A stretch of 64,000 bases of DNA from Ilex aquifolium. Taxonomy: Eukaryota; Streptophyta; Magnoliopsida; Aquifoliales; Aquifoliaceae. The stretch lies in NCBI GenBank assembly GCA_951799425.1, contig OX637394.1:35004001-35068000 (forward strand). Direction: 5' to 3'. The notes under the pieces are model-generated. The model was not told the origin of the DNA. It made no database searches and was given only the letters and a program-made list of their open reading frames with translations. This document shows positions 12,503-55,057 of the stretch, piece after piece. The position numbers and the translations under genes were made by a program. Numbering within the stretch: position 1 is the stretch's first letter; each line of letters opens with the position of its first letter.

Positions 12503-12781
12503 GGTGTCTTGCAGTGGTGCTAGGTGTCATCTTCTTGGGTTGCCACTTGTCAGCTTCTTATTGGTCCAAGTTTCTTTATTGCACCTTGGTCCTTTGTGAC
12601 TTCAAGCTTTGCACATTTGTCTTGTATTCTTCAGTATTTCTGCATTTGACCCTGAACTTTAAACATAAAGTATTAAAAAATTTAATTTAAGCACAAACTA
12701 TAATTCATAATATTTAATTGTCTTATCTTACAAAATTGATTACTTAATCATCCTAATTTATACACTAATTAAGGTTAATCA

Positions 12782-12885
12782 GCCATCATGCTCATGGTTT
12801 CCGTAAACGCTTGTTGGTCGAAGACCGGTGGTGGTTGATTATTGTTCCGCCCACCGCCTCGACGTCCTCTTCTTCCACTTGCCAT
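12782..12885 (-). pseudogene. 5' end of the Tekay-like gag, cut off by the solo LTR
   Basis: Reading on the - strand from the ATG at 12885 gives MASGRRGRRGGGRNNN..., a basic Gly/Arg-rich start typical of Tekay gag proteins, 33 codons up to the duplicated GCCAT. It is in the same frame as 10664 downward once the solo LTR is set aside. The 357 bases between this start and the 5' LTR (12886-13242) are untranslated leader. Confidence 0.8.
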
Positions 12886-13227
12886 CTACACACACGTCAA
12901 GTGGCAATGTCACACTAACTTAGTACCCCGAGGTAGGGACCAAAGTTAAAACGTTTAAAATTTTCTCATTGTCTCACTAGTAGAGCGTATGCCTCCAATA
13001 GTAGACATCTACACCTTAAATCATCCCGTTTATTCACTTTCCCACTCCCAAGGCTAGGTTCTCTAACCCTAGTGTGTCCATTTTCCATACACATTTTATC
13101 ATGCATATAATACACATATCACATATCACATTACCTGCAGCAATTTAAGCACATAACATGTAATGTACAATGAATGCAATGGTCCAGACTCATGCCCCAT
13201 CAAGCCCTAGGTAAATCACATACCTAT

Positions 13228-13239
13228 GCTTTGATACCA
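13228..13239 (-). other. Primer-binding site (initiator Met-tRNA type) of the Tekay-like element
   Basis: The - strand reads TGGTATCAAAGC, complementary to the 3' end of initiator Met-tRNA, three bases inside the 5' LTR. Confidence 0.75.
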
Positions 13240-13242
13240 AGC

Positions 13243-15522
13243 TATGACACCCCAATTTCCGGGGGTCCTTTATTCACCGTTGATAAACCCATCAACCCGC
13301 GGAAATACCCGTGAGTGCCGCACAATCCGACATCACGCTAATAGTATCCCTTTACCCGGGATTATAACTCACACGTATAACCCGTGTTCCTTTAATCATT
13401 TAATCCAATCGAGGTTCAATATACCCCAATATATCTCATTTAAGGTCCATTTGTATTGTTGGAACCCAAGAAACCAAAGTCCAATAGCATGGGAAAACAA
13501 TTTAAAATTTTCAAAGTTTTTGGGGCAGTACCGGTACTGCGTATCGGTACGGTTTGCCCAGTTTTGCCTTTTTCAACTGTTTTTCATTTTCCATCCATTC
13601 CAAACTCATCCAACACATGCATAATGAAAGTTTTCATACTATACAAGGTTAAAAGCAACTCTATTACATTTAATTCCAAAAATTTACATACCAAAAACTA
13701 AGTTTTCATAATGTTTTACAAAAACTCAAACAAAGCCACATTTCGGCCTTCTTTATCCTTGGGGCTCGAAATGGGAGCCATCCGCCGGTGTGAACCCCGC
13801 ACCTGAAATGTTTTTCCCACGAAGGGTGAGCCACGCTCAACAAAGTATCTTCTAATGAAGCTACTCCCCAACCTAAATGCATACGAAATGTTCACATGCC
13901 ACAAATCAACAATTCATAACATTCCAAGCAAGAAAGTACATTCAATGTTGGAATTTGCAATGCCATGCTATGTAATGAGGTGAGACTCACTCATGCATCT
14001 CAACCAAGCCCTTCCTGACTCCTCCACACATGCAAGTGTCAATGTGTACGAATCCATCATTTATGTTGCACATCAAATGACATTCTTCAATTTAGGGTCT
14101 TTATAGGGGTGGATGTTCATGGACTCATACCAAAGGTCACCCAATCTACATGGAATTTACGGACTTCCACCGAAGGTTCCGCGTACACCTACACACTTCA
14201 TGGGCCGAGCCAAAGGAGTGCGTATCCTAATCACCGTGTCTTGCACCCAAGGGATCTTCCAGCCCTTCTTGCTAACCTCAACCCTATCAACCATGTAAAC
14301 CATGCGACTCGGCTAGGTTTTCAACCAACCAAATGTGGTGTTGACAACAACAACCATGCACCCACACCCACATATGCGATGTTCCCGTGCACAATGCAAT
14401 GTAATGCCTCATTGCAACAATAATACAATGTTCAATATGCTATGAGTGACATATGAACATTCTCAACACATCTCACATATTTCATGGCAAAATTATATCA
14501 TAAGCATATAATTCACATAACACAACTTCCAAGCATGTCATCACATAATCATGCTATCAACACTTTAAATCCTCAAGGCATATATACATACACATAACAT
14601 GCCCACAAATTCATATAGCACAAGAATCACATTGGGTCTATTTCACATGTCAAATTCTAGAAATCACACTTAGCAATTTCTAACTACCAATCCAAGCTAG
14701 GATTCATCCTAACCCATTTCTATACCCATTTCACCCAATCTAACAACAATAGGCAAGAGATACACAACCTATCATCCTACCCATTTCACAAAAACATTAT
14801 AGGTTTGGAATAAACCTTAGTAGGAGGGAACCCTACCTCTTGAAGCGTAAACCCACTTGGTAGACACCTTCAATAATCTCTATTTTGCCTAAAACTCTTG
14901 ATTTCTCCAAGCTCGTTTTTGGAACTTCGGTGAAATCCGTCTTTCTTGGTATGGTTTTGTAGCCCTCGATGCGTAGAACGATCTTTGTTCTTGGCCCGAG
15001 TGGATTGGAGCTCCGTGGAGACGAAGATCTTAGAGAGAAGGTGGAGAAAACCCTAGCTTTCCCTCTCTTGTTTCTCTCGTTGGAATCGGCTGAGCAAATG
15101 GGGAGAAAATCTAATTTTCTCCCCTATTTATACTTTCTAAACACTTGGTCCACAATGTGCCACACGGCTCTTATTTCCCGGATTCGTTTTAGCCCCGAAA
15201 CGATTAAATTTCGCTCCGATTCAAGTTCAAAATATTTTTATTTTAACTTGCAATCATTTATTTCCAAACTTTAAAATTTTATTAAAAAGTTCGTTTTTGA
15301 GTCTCCCGATGCCCGATCGCCTCGTAAAATGTGAAAATCCGACTGTCTCGGAATTCAACGAAATTTGACAGGGTAACTAGATTTTGCGAGATGAATCCAA
15401 CGGTGAGGTCTGTTTCGTCATCCGAGATCTAGAAAAATTCAGGTTTGCAACCTGTATCGTAATGACAAATTACCGTTTTGCCCTTTTTTTTTACAAAAGT
15501 TCAAATTTACCCGGGTTTTACA
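13243..15522 (-). repeat. 5' LTR of the Tekay-like element
   Basis: This is the 2,280-base partner of 3768-6082. It begins TATGACACC (one change from the TG terminus) and ends TTTTACA followed by the GAGTG duplication. In the element's own orientation it supplies the promoter. Confidence 0.93.
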
Positions 15523-15527
15523 GAGTG

Positions 15528-16035
15528 TGGACGTGGTTGTGAGTTCTTGATACACCGTAGACTTGTCACGGGGTATGCTTGAATCCTCACCTCCATTTTG
15601 GTCTCGCGCTTTATACGAATCAATCGAACATCTAAGCACCATTAGAGGAAGGTCTCGAGTTGAGTTGGCATTCCCATTGGAATGACCCATTTGGATTAGC
15701 CAACACTTGTTCTCATTTTAATTTCATCAAATACAACCTAAAATCAAACTCAAAAAATAACTGATTTTTACACTTTTTCCTTTTTCACCAAAATCACCTT
15801 CAACACGATTCACCTCATTCCCTGAGGAGACGACCTTGGAATACGATTTCCAAGTAAAACACGACACTCGAAAGTCTCCCTGCACTTGGGGAACACTTTT
15901 GTTCACACATGCACACACCCATTTCATTCACCCACTATTATTCCGTTTCCCCATTTCTTGCATCATTCCGAGGAAGAGTGACATTCCCCTATCCCTATAA
16001 GTCATACACACATTGAGGGATACAACGGAAACCAT
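15528..16035 (+). mobile_element. 3' LTR, second part, of the Athila/Tat-type element
   Basis: This continues the LTR broken at 3767. It is homologous, in reverse orientation, to about 60585-61080 of the solo LTR: 'CCTGAGGAGACGACCTTGGAAT' here pairs with the same words near 60787. Homology stops after ACACATTGAGGG near 16035, so the right end is approximate and no duplication of the outer flank can be checked. Confidence 0.6.
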
Positions 16036-17225
16036 CAAGCATCCATGGGTATGAATTAGCTACAAAAAAACATGTAATTTTATGGTTTCATAGAAAATGG
16101 AATAAATTCAAGTATACTTTTAGTATGTTTACAATTCTATGAGAATGGTTGAATTTGAAGTAATTGATTTGAATGTAGTCTTAATAGGTTCGAGAAGAAT
16201 AGTTCAATTGATTTGAGTAGATTAATTTATTTGATGTGAATAGATTGTTTAATTCGACTCGAATTGATTATTAAATTCGGTTTGAGTAAACATTTTCAAA
16301 CTTAAGCAATATTACATATTAATGCTCGAGTGGGATTGTGAATATTGGGTGTGCCAGGTCCAGAGGCAAACATCTCAAATAACGCCGCACTCAAAGCTCC
16401 GACGGAGGGGTCATCTACAAGGTAGAATCTCACCCAAGGTAGGTGCGCTATCCTACATCTTTTATTGATAATATTTAAGCTTTGTTTATATGTTTATGTT
16501 ATGATTTTTGTTGAAACTTAACGACTGAGTGGTAAAATATTGTTGTGTGATGGAAGTTGTCTAAGCGACAAGGTAAGCTTTTTGTGGCTTGGTTGACTGT
16601 GTGATGGAACATATGCATGCGATTTGAGTTGATTGTGTGTGCGGTGAATTTACTTGTGAATGTGATTTGTCGTTACGATGAGATAAATGTTGGGGGGGGG
16701 GGGGGGGGGTGAGCCATCAAAATGACAAGAATTGCTATGTGAACATGGTTGTCCAGATAACTGGAAATAAAATAAATACGTGAGCCGTCCGTACAACTAA
16801 GTGCTATATGTGATACGGACCGTTTACGTGACGGGAAATATTAAGTGATGGTGAGTCGTCTAAATGACAGGAATTAGTTTGAAACAAGTTGTCTACATAC
16901 ATATCTATATTTAATACTTGATTTTTTTGTGTCTACGATTAATGTTCGATTTTTTTAAATTGTACAGTGCCTTCAGACACGAGTTATCGCCAATCTATAT
17001 AATAAAGTACAATACAATTAAAATCTTTAAAAGATAAATAAAATGATTTTTGATTTTTGCGGTTGAGATCTCTTTAAATTTTGCTTTAAAGTTAATCCGA
17101 CGATTAATATTAACACTCCAAATTTAATAGGAAAAATAGGCTTCTAAGTGTGTGTTTGATGTGACTTTTTAAAAGTGCTTTTATAACTTATAATTTTTCA
17201 TAATTTTTTTGTTTTAAAAAAAGTA
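16036..17225. other. Intergenic sequence upstream of the NAC gene, no gene seen
   Basis: AT-rich DNA without a convincing ORF. It contains a run of 18 G residues at 16692-16709 and imperfect copies of a 'GTGAGCCRTC...AATGACARGAATT' phrase at 16710-16880. The origin of this phrase is not identified. Confidence 0.4.
16692..16709. repeat. Homopolymer of 18 G
   Basis: An uninterrupted G run, about 1.5 kb upstream of the NAC start codon. Length may vary between reads. Confidence 0.9.
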
Positions 17226-17775
17226 GTGTTTGGAATTACCCCACCACCTCACTACCATCACCACTACAACCACCACCGCCAACCCACCACCACAATTACC
17301 ATTCACCACCACAACTACCCCCACCACCCCACTACCATCACCACTACAACCACCACCGCCAACCCACCACCACAATTACCCCTCACCACCACAACTACCC
17401 CCACCACCACCACCACTATTGCCACCCCACCATCACCCCCACAACCATTATCACTACCACAATCTCACCACCACCTCTGCCACAACAACCACCATTGTCA
17501 CCGTTATTACCACTATTATCCCCACCACCATCAAGATCACCACCACCACCCTCGCCGTGGTCACCACCACTGTCGTCAACCCACTTCCCCACCACCACCC
17601 CCACTTTCCCTCCACCACCATCCCCACTCCCCCCCACCCCACCCCCACCACTGCCACCCCACCACCACCTCTGCCACAATAATCACGACCACCACGGTCG
17701 TCGCCACCCACTATAACTATCACCGTCTTCTACCACCACTACTGTCGTCCACCACCACTCACCCCATTACAATCG
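17226..17775. repeat. CCA/CCAC-rich minisatellite upstream of the NAC gene
   Basis: About 550 bases almost entirely of C, A and T built from CCACCACCAC words. At the left end a unit of about 81 bases (CACTACCATCACCACTAC...) is duplicated in tandem at about 17245 and 17326. The open frames through it (His/Thr/Pro-rich) are by-products of the repeat. The G-rich complementary strand lies within 400 bases of the NAC transcript start. Confidence 0.85.
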
Positions 17776-17899
17776 GTGCTTAAATTTATTTCTGTCTCTT
17801 TTATATTTGTAATTTAATTTTAAGTGTAAATATAAATATATTTATTATTGACTATTTTTTTTATTAGTATGTGCCTTTAGGTACCGGCAATATCTATGA

Positions 17900-17907
17900 T
17901 ATAAATA
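17900..17907 (+). promoter_or_regulatory. Possible TATA box of the NAC gene
   Basis: TATAAATA lies 258 bases before the start codon. A start of transcription about 30 bases on would give a 5' leader of roughly 235 bases that contains no ATG before 18165. It follows a repeat-rich region, so this is a plausible but unproven core promoter. Confidence 0.35.
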
Positions 17908-18164
17908 AAGTGAAAATGGATAATTCGGTGAAAATAAAAACCTGTTAAAGATCAATTGGTAAAACTGCACCTTTCGTTAACTTCGTGAGCAGACACATTC
18001 CGACAGGGGGTGTTAGTATTACGACTGTACTACGCCTTTTCCATCCGCAAAGCAACCGAAAGCAGAAAGAAAAGCATTCGTTTCTCTTCTTTCTGTTTCT
18101 TCACACCACACACACACGTACAGAGAGGAGAGAGATAGAGGAAGGGAGGGAGGGATATTGGCTT

Positions 18165-49972
<31,808 letters not shown>

Positions 49973-50316
49973 CAGGTTCGTACATGTCGTCGTCTCCTAA
50001 GAAGCACACGCTGTTAATGTCACACTGGTATGTTTTCTTCTCACTATGTTGCAATGACAGGATAGTAGCTTAAATTTGCTGTCAACAAAAGCAACTTGGG
50101 GCATTTCACAGGATTGAAATGAGCTCCCAGTGTTGGGAAGCTGTTTAGTAGGCTGGGCCTATCATAATTTGCTTTGTTTCTGGCCCAAATTTAAAAGTAA
50201 TTCTGACCCTTTTGATTCATATGTATATACAGAGTTATGATTAAGACTATTTTTTTTGGTAGGTAAAGGACAGTAATTTAATTATACACACCGTAAAAGA
50301 ATTTTTTTTTTTGAGA

Positions 50317-50364
50317 GGGGGAGGGGCAGGGGAAGGGGGAAGGGGAAGGGGAAGGGGAAGGGGG
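50317..50364 (+). repeat. GGGGAA repeat, possible G-quadruplex
   Basis: Eight G4-5 runs in 48 bases, joined by A, AA or CA. Confidence 0.85.
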
Positions 50365-50917
50365 TTTGAATCTTTGACCTTAAGAAGACAAAGTCTTCAC
50401 AAGGTAAGAAGTATCATTACTCCAAAGGCCCATTGGGGCATATAAGTTAGGGTACATAACACCCGTAAAATCGGCCATAAGCTGGTAATTGATGCTGTCC
50501 AAAGGAAAGCTATAAATACAGAGGTTCAGGGGACAGTGGTCCCTTCTTTGCCATGATGTCTGAACATACATTTGTTTCCCGTTTCTCCAGTTTGAAGTGC
50601 AGCTGCTAAATATGGGTCTTCAGCTACGTGCAATCGTTAATCATGGAACTGTGATGGTGGTCTCGTGTTGGGTAAGTCAATTAGGTCAACCACAAGTTGT
50701 GCATCCTCGTTGACTTCCAATTTGCAGGGGCCATGTTACAGTGCTATCTGAAGGCCTTGCCTTGATGCCCAAAATTCAGCTGCCAGACTAGTAGTAATTA
50801 CGATGTTGGCTTGGAAGCAAAAAATTAGTTGTCCATACTCCGCATAGAATCCTTGCTCCTACTGGGCCTGAGGTTCCTTAAGCTGTTACATCTATATTGC
50901 GTTTGGGCCAACCATCT

Positions 50918-50925
50918 ATTGACGG
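50918..50925. repeat. Imperfect 8-base target-site duplication, left copy
   Basis: ATTGACGG here; ATTAGCGG at 53985-53992. Six of eight bases agree. Confidence 0.5.
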
Positions 50926-51114
50926 CATTATTATAAGAATCGGACTGAACCGATAGGTCAACCGATAAACCAGTGAATCATGCCCTAAATCGGTCTGGTT
51001 CATTGATTAGGTCGCTTATGCAGATGAATCAAGAAAAAATAGTAAAATCGACCGATTTTTTAAAAAACTCAAGAACAAAACAGGTATATAAACTTGGGCG
51101 GTTCAAACTGTAAC

Positions 51115-51608
51115 TGATTATGATGGGTTCGGCCCAGACTAGGCCCAACTCAAAAATTCTGGCCAGGTTTTGATCAAATATATAGGCTATGTCCACCACA
51201 GGATCAATGATCAACATCGTCATCGTGAGAGACTCAGTCTACGACTATCAAAAGAGGAGGTCTCTGTGGGATGTAATCATCAGATGCATGACGCCACTTT
51301 CACATAATTGCCTCGTCTGTTTCGTGAATGACGTCACTTCCATGGAATTGCCTTGCCGATAACGAGAATGACTCCTCAATTTGTTAGGTGCCTATAAATT
51401 GTAAGTCTCACCTATATAAGGGGGGCAAGACTCACCCCTGAGCACTCTTTACTCTTTGAACAATAAAACACTCAGGCCACCATAGTTTTTTATAGTGGAG
51501 TAGATCGCCTCGATCGAACCACTATTTGTGTTTGCCTGTGTTGAGTCTCCTTCTTCATTCATGCATTAAATACTTGACAGGTGGTGTATAAACCCATTTT
51601 GTGCATCA
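51115..51608 (+). mobile_element. Solo LTR of a Tat-type gypsy element
   Basis: Starts TGATTATGATGGG and ends TTGTGCATCA, the same ends as the LTR at 54427-54998. It shares the GGCCCA words, a TATATAAGG promoter-like box (51413-51421) and the ACCACTA..GTGTTGA segment. No primer-binding site or gag follows, so it is solo. No clear 5-base duplication was found. Confidence 0.6.
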
Positions 51609-51845
51609 TAAAATTATAAAGGTAAAAATCCGTTATATAAGATATAATATTTTAGTTAAATATAAGGGTTTTAAGGGGCCGGTACCCTTTTTAGAAATTA
51701 TAGGGTAGAAAGTACCACTTTTAAAAACATAAGTCAAAAAGTACACAACCCATAACAAATCTCTAAAATACCCCCTTCAGTAAAATGGAACCGATTGCTA
51801 TATTTTTGCCTCCACAACCGAAACTTAAGGGATCTTATTCTCGAT

Positions 51846-52205
51846 GTTATGATTGTCCATTCCAATTCCTCCATCTTCAACGTCACAGAAAGCAGCCGCC
51901 TCAAAGGGAAGGAAAAAGTTGCAATCTGACATAGTGATCACCAAAACAAACTTCACATTATCACCCCTTTTCTAATCTAACCCCACCATTAACGTATTCG
52001 AAACCTTCCCTCTCTGAAAATCTCAACCATCAAAAATACCAAAGACCCACGTGAGAATCCACAGAGAGAGAGAGAGAGACAGAGAAACAAATATGGTGAT
52101 GCCTGGTTTCTTGCTTCTCTCTAATTCAAACACCCTTGATCTCTTTGAAGTTTAAACCCATCAATAATTCCAGATAGGCTCTGCATATAGTCCAGGAATA
52201 GATTT

Positions 52206-52246
<41 letters not shown>

Positions 52247-52294
52247 ATCATATTTTCTTGATTCTCTTAAGGAATTGGAATGGACAATCATAAC
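51846..52294. repeat. Inverted repeat with 25-base perfect arms
   Basis: Arms at 51846-51870 and 52270-52294 are exact reverse complements (core ATGATTGTCCATTCCAATTC). A copy of AAACTTAAGGGATC lies beside each arm, in the same direction. Confidence 0.8.
52207..52243. repeat. (GA)n microsatellite
   Basis: About 18 uninterrupted AG units. A shorter tract lies at 52064-52080. Confidence 0.95.
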
Positions 52295-52618
52295 CAAAAC
52301 TTAAGGGATCCCTTAAATTTCGTAGATTCAAAACTTCATGTTGATCGCTGAATAGGATGTGAAAATCCCTTTCAATAAGTGATGGGTTTTTTGATGGATT
52401 CACTGTGAATAAGGGAAAATATCGGTATCAGACGGTGACGACCATACCGAAATTCATTGCTGAAGAAGAAGATCGTTGTGTTTCTCCCAACGTTTTTATT
52501 TTATCTACTTTTTTCCCCTCAATTATCATTCTACTTCTGGTGCTTGGTACTATATGCACACCAAGTGTTCGATCATTTGCCAAAAAAAAAAAAAACAAAG
52601 AGGCCATATATATTGTGA

Positions 52619-52995
52619 CATGCGTCATGTCAATGTATGCAGTGTGACATTGACTTGCAATAGTGTGATATTGGTTTGTAGCAGTGTGACATTTTCTAGT
52701 ACCAATGTGACATTGTCTTGTAGCACTGTGACATTATCGTGCGAAACAGCAAATCATCATCCGAATTAGAATCATCATCTTGATTATTACATTGTGTCAT
52801 GTGTCATGTCAATGTATGCAGTGTGACATTGACTTGCAGTAATGTGACATTGATTTGTAGTAGTGTGAATTTGGTTTGTAGTAGTGTGACATTTTTTAGT
52901 ACCAACGTGACATTGTCTTGTAGCACTGTGACATTATCGTGCGAGGCAGCAAATCATCCTCCGAATCAGAATCATCATCTTGATTATTACGATCA
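52619..52995. repeat. Higher-order repeat of 21-base units
   Basis: The basic unit is about 21 bases around AGTGTGACATTG, with five copies in the first block (from about 52635) and six in the second (from about 52815). Both blocks begin TGTCATGTCAATGTATGC-like and end AATCATCATCTTGATTATTAC, so the block as a whole is duplicated. Confidence 0.85.
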
Positions 52996-54030
52996 TCCCC
53001 ATTTGAGTCATCATCATTAACATTTATCCTCACATGAACATGATTGACGTTAAGAGAACGTAACGATTTTTTAAAAAAAAAAAACATATGGACTACATAC
53101 CTGATGCACTTTTTCCATTGCAACTAACTGGAATATGTTTGAAAACCCGGTTACAGAATGTAGTGAATGACAAAGGAAGAGGTTTGAATGATAGAAGAAT
53201 ATGTATGAAATGTTTGAATAAACGGTTGGTCAATCACACATGAATAAGTAATTTAAAATTCAAAAAAGATATAGCATAAAATTAGGAAGCTGAATCCCTA
53301 ATATAACTACCATATTTGTCTCTAATTAATAAAGGAAAAGGGCAATTTAGTAAGAGAAAAAATTACAATTCAGCAAAAGTGTACCTCTTCACCAAACATT
53401 TACACATAAAGGTACTTATACACAAATGTTTTATATTGATGTACTTTTACACAAATAAATTTGAAATGGTATACCTTTTCACAATTTTCCCTAAATATAA
53501 AGGGATACTCAACCCAGCCCAGGCCCAAGCTTAGTCTATTCCTTTTACTCAGCGAGGCCAGCCACATTTAAAAGCTTCATCCTGTTTGATATCAAAGAAG
53601 GCCAGATTTCCTTCTTATATAGTCTTTCATAAGCCTTCCGATGTGGGACTAGCGGCTGTGTTTTCTTTTGGCTTCTTCCCTTCATATCTTTGGTTTTGTT
53701 TAAACTTACAATATATGCTTTTGGATTTTTTATTTAGATGTTATAAATTTTTTAAGAAAATTAATAAATTATGAATATCTTTTGTGTTTTTATTTAATCT
53801 ACTATTACATAAAATATGTTATTTTTATAATTATTCCAACTTTTTTAGCAAATCGTTTTTATTAGTTATTATTTTTATTTTTATTATACGATCGGTCCGA
53901 CCAGTTGACCTAACGGTTGAACTAATGACTTATTGACCCGGTCTCTTTGTCGGGTCAATATCTGGTCCGATTCTGATAACTATGATTAGCGGTTTCCAAC
54001 CAAGCAATTTTTCTAATTTTGAGGCCTTGG

Positions 54031-54426
54031 TGTTGGTTTGATCCAAGGAATAATAATCATAGGCATGAGTTAGTTTGTGAAGTTTTAGGGTTTAGAAAGG
54101 AAGAAAACAACTTAGAGAAGAGAAAGAGAGGCAAGAATGTGTCTAGGGTTGTGTGTCTTACCAAACAACTAATTCTAGCTTTTATATATAAACACAAGTA
54201 CTAAAATATCCTTAAGTTAAATATAAAGCATAACATAACACTCTCTCTTAAGTTGGTGAATAGATATTCCGCATGCCCAACTTGAAAACAATGGGGTGAA
54301 AAATCTTGCCACTAAGTCCTTTAGTGGAAATATCTGTCAGTTGCTCTTCTGATTTCACAAACGGCATACGAATCAAACCTTTTTTTAGCTTTTCTTTGAT
54401 GAAGTGTCAATCAATCTCAACATGTT
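54031..54426 (-). mobile_element. Truncated copia element: 3' LTR and RNase H end
   Basis: On the - strand, 54426-54250 reads like the C terminus of copia RNase H (IKHVEI, KGLIRMPFVKSEEQLTDISTK). It is followed by the purine tract CTTAAGAGAGAG and an LTR (54240-54031, TGTTATGC...CCAACA). The element is cut at 54426 by the Tat-type LTR. Confidence 0.75.
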
Positions 54427-54998
54427 TGATTATGATGGGTGCGGTCCGGACCAGCCCCATATCACAAATGCAGACCAGGCCCAAGTCACAGATCCAGGTC
54501 AAGCCTAGATCACAGATCCCGGCTAGGCCCAAGTCACAGATGCAGACTAACAAATGCTCATCACAATTTCAATTGGGCCAAGCATACCACCTTGGAAGAC
54601 TAGTCTATCACTAGCGCACATAGAGATCTCTATCTTAGGAAGGGAATCGTGGAGCGCAGTCATCTGGGTGCGTGTTGCCAATCATCTCGCCCATTACGAG
54701 GATGATGCCGGCCTCACAGAATCACCCCGCTCCCCGTAATGGTGCCTTAATCAAGGCTCCCTCGAAGCCCCTTGTGAAATGCTACTCGCCTACATGCCTA
54801 CATATGGGGGACATCACACAAATCTCAACACTCTACACACCTTTGAGTAATAAGATTCTCTGGCTGTCGTAGTCATTCTCCGTGGAGTAGGTCACTCAGA
54901 TTGAACCACCTAATATGTGTCTTTTATTGTGTTGAACATATCCCATCACCTACACCACTACATCTTTGATTGATTTTACATAAACACATTGTGCATCA
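54427..54998 (+). repeat. 5' LTR of a Tat-type gypsy element
   Basis: TGATTATGATGGG...TTGTGCATCA. It has a 24-base tandem motif (AGGCCCAAGTCACAGATC) at about 54470-54545. A primer-binding-like TTTGGCGCTGTCTGTGGGAA starts at 55004, the usual junction word of this group. Confidence 0.75.
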
Positions 54999-55057
54999 TC
55001 AGTTTGGCGCTGTCTGTGGGAATGCCTTAGTTTTCACCCGATTGTATTCTCATTTTT

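Larger units (their letters stand above)
10665..12781 (-). mobile_element. Solo LTR (2.1 kb) nested in the Tekay gag
   Basis: The stretch starts TGATTCACC, ends GGTTAATCA, has TG/CA termini and is flanked by GCCAT duplications. It has no gag or pol. Removing it in thought brings two gag parts into the same frame. I infer - orientation because its TTCCGGAA palindromes (12399-12502) then fall 280-390 bases from its start, as in the other LTRs of this kind. The text 'TATCGATCCCACGAAGAG' near 10755 is a word I associate with Tat/Ogre-type LTRs. Internally it holds direct repeats and a CTTTCT-rich tract. Confidence 0.75.
3768..15522 (-). mobile_element. Complete Ty3/gypsy chromovirus (Tekay/Del-like), 11.8 kb with a nested solo LTR
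   Basis: Long LTRs lie at 3768-6082 and 13243-15522. In + orientation they run TGTGACACC...TTTTACA; the right copy has TATGACACC. Perfect 5-bp target-site duplications GAGTG flank the element. Reading on the - strand, the order is 5' LTR, a primer-binding site complementary to initiator Met-tRNA (13228-13239), gag, protease, RT, RNase H, integrase with a chromodomain-like C terminus, polypurine tract (6083-6096), 3' LTR. The clade follows from the long LTRs, the fused single gag-pol frame and the ending 'LRGKTVRLMKVLWQHRGVEEETWE'. It is inserted into the Athila/Tat-type 3' LTR and is itself interrupted by a solo LTR at 10665-12781. LTR sequences differ by several indels (2315 against 2280 bases), so the insertion is not very recent. 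Confidence 0.93.
49973..50925 (+). other. NAC 3' flank
   Basis: Presumed 3' untranslated region and downstream DNA. A donor-like CAG|GTTCGT sits three bases after the stop codon, so a 3'-UTR intron is possible. It contains the G-rich tract at 50317-50364. No other gene seen. Confidence 0.5.
50926..53984. mobile_element. hAT-like non-autonomous element of about 3.1 kb downstream of the NAC gene
   Basis: The left end CATTATTATAAGAATCGG and the complement of the right end CATAGTTATCAGAATCGG match at 15 of 18 positions. Both continue into 'GGTCCGACC/GGTTCAACC' words. Flanking octamers agree at six of eight bases. No transposase ORF is seen. It contains a nested solo LTR (51115-51608), GA microsatellites, a 25-base inverted repeat and a two-level tandem repeat. 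Confidence 0.5.

Noticed and set aside
17226..17783. Long open frames rich in His, Thr and Pro (and Gly-rich on the other strand)
   Set aside because: They arise from the CCA repeat in all frames and have no homology-like motif or codon structure.
17985..18164. N-terminal extension of the NAC protein in frame with exon 1
   Set aside because: The open frame has no ATG before 18165 (17985 is GTG), and the text is CT/GA-rich leader.
52619..52995. CRISPR-like regular repeats
   Set aside because: Units are contiguous without unique spacers, and the window is plant nuclear DNA.
52405..53020. Cys/Ser/Val/Thr-rich frames suggestive of a secreted repeat protein
   Set aside because: They follow from the 21-base repeat; no signal peptide, splice context or stable start.
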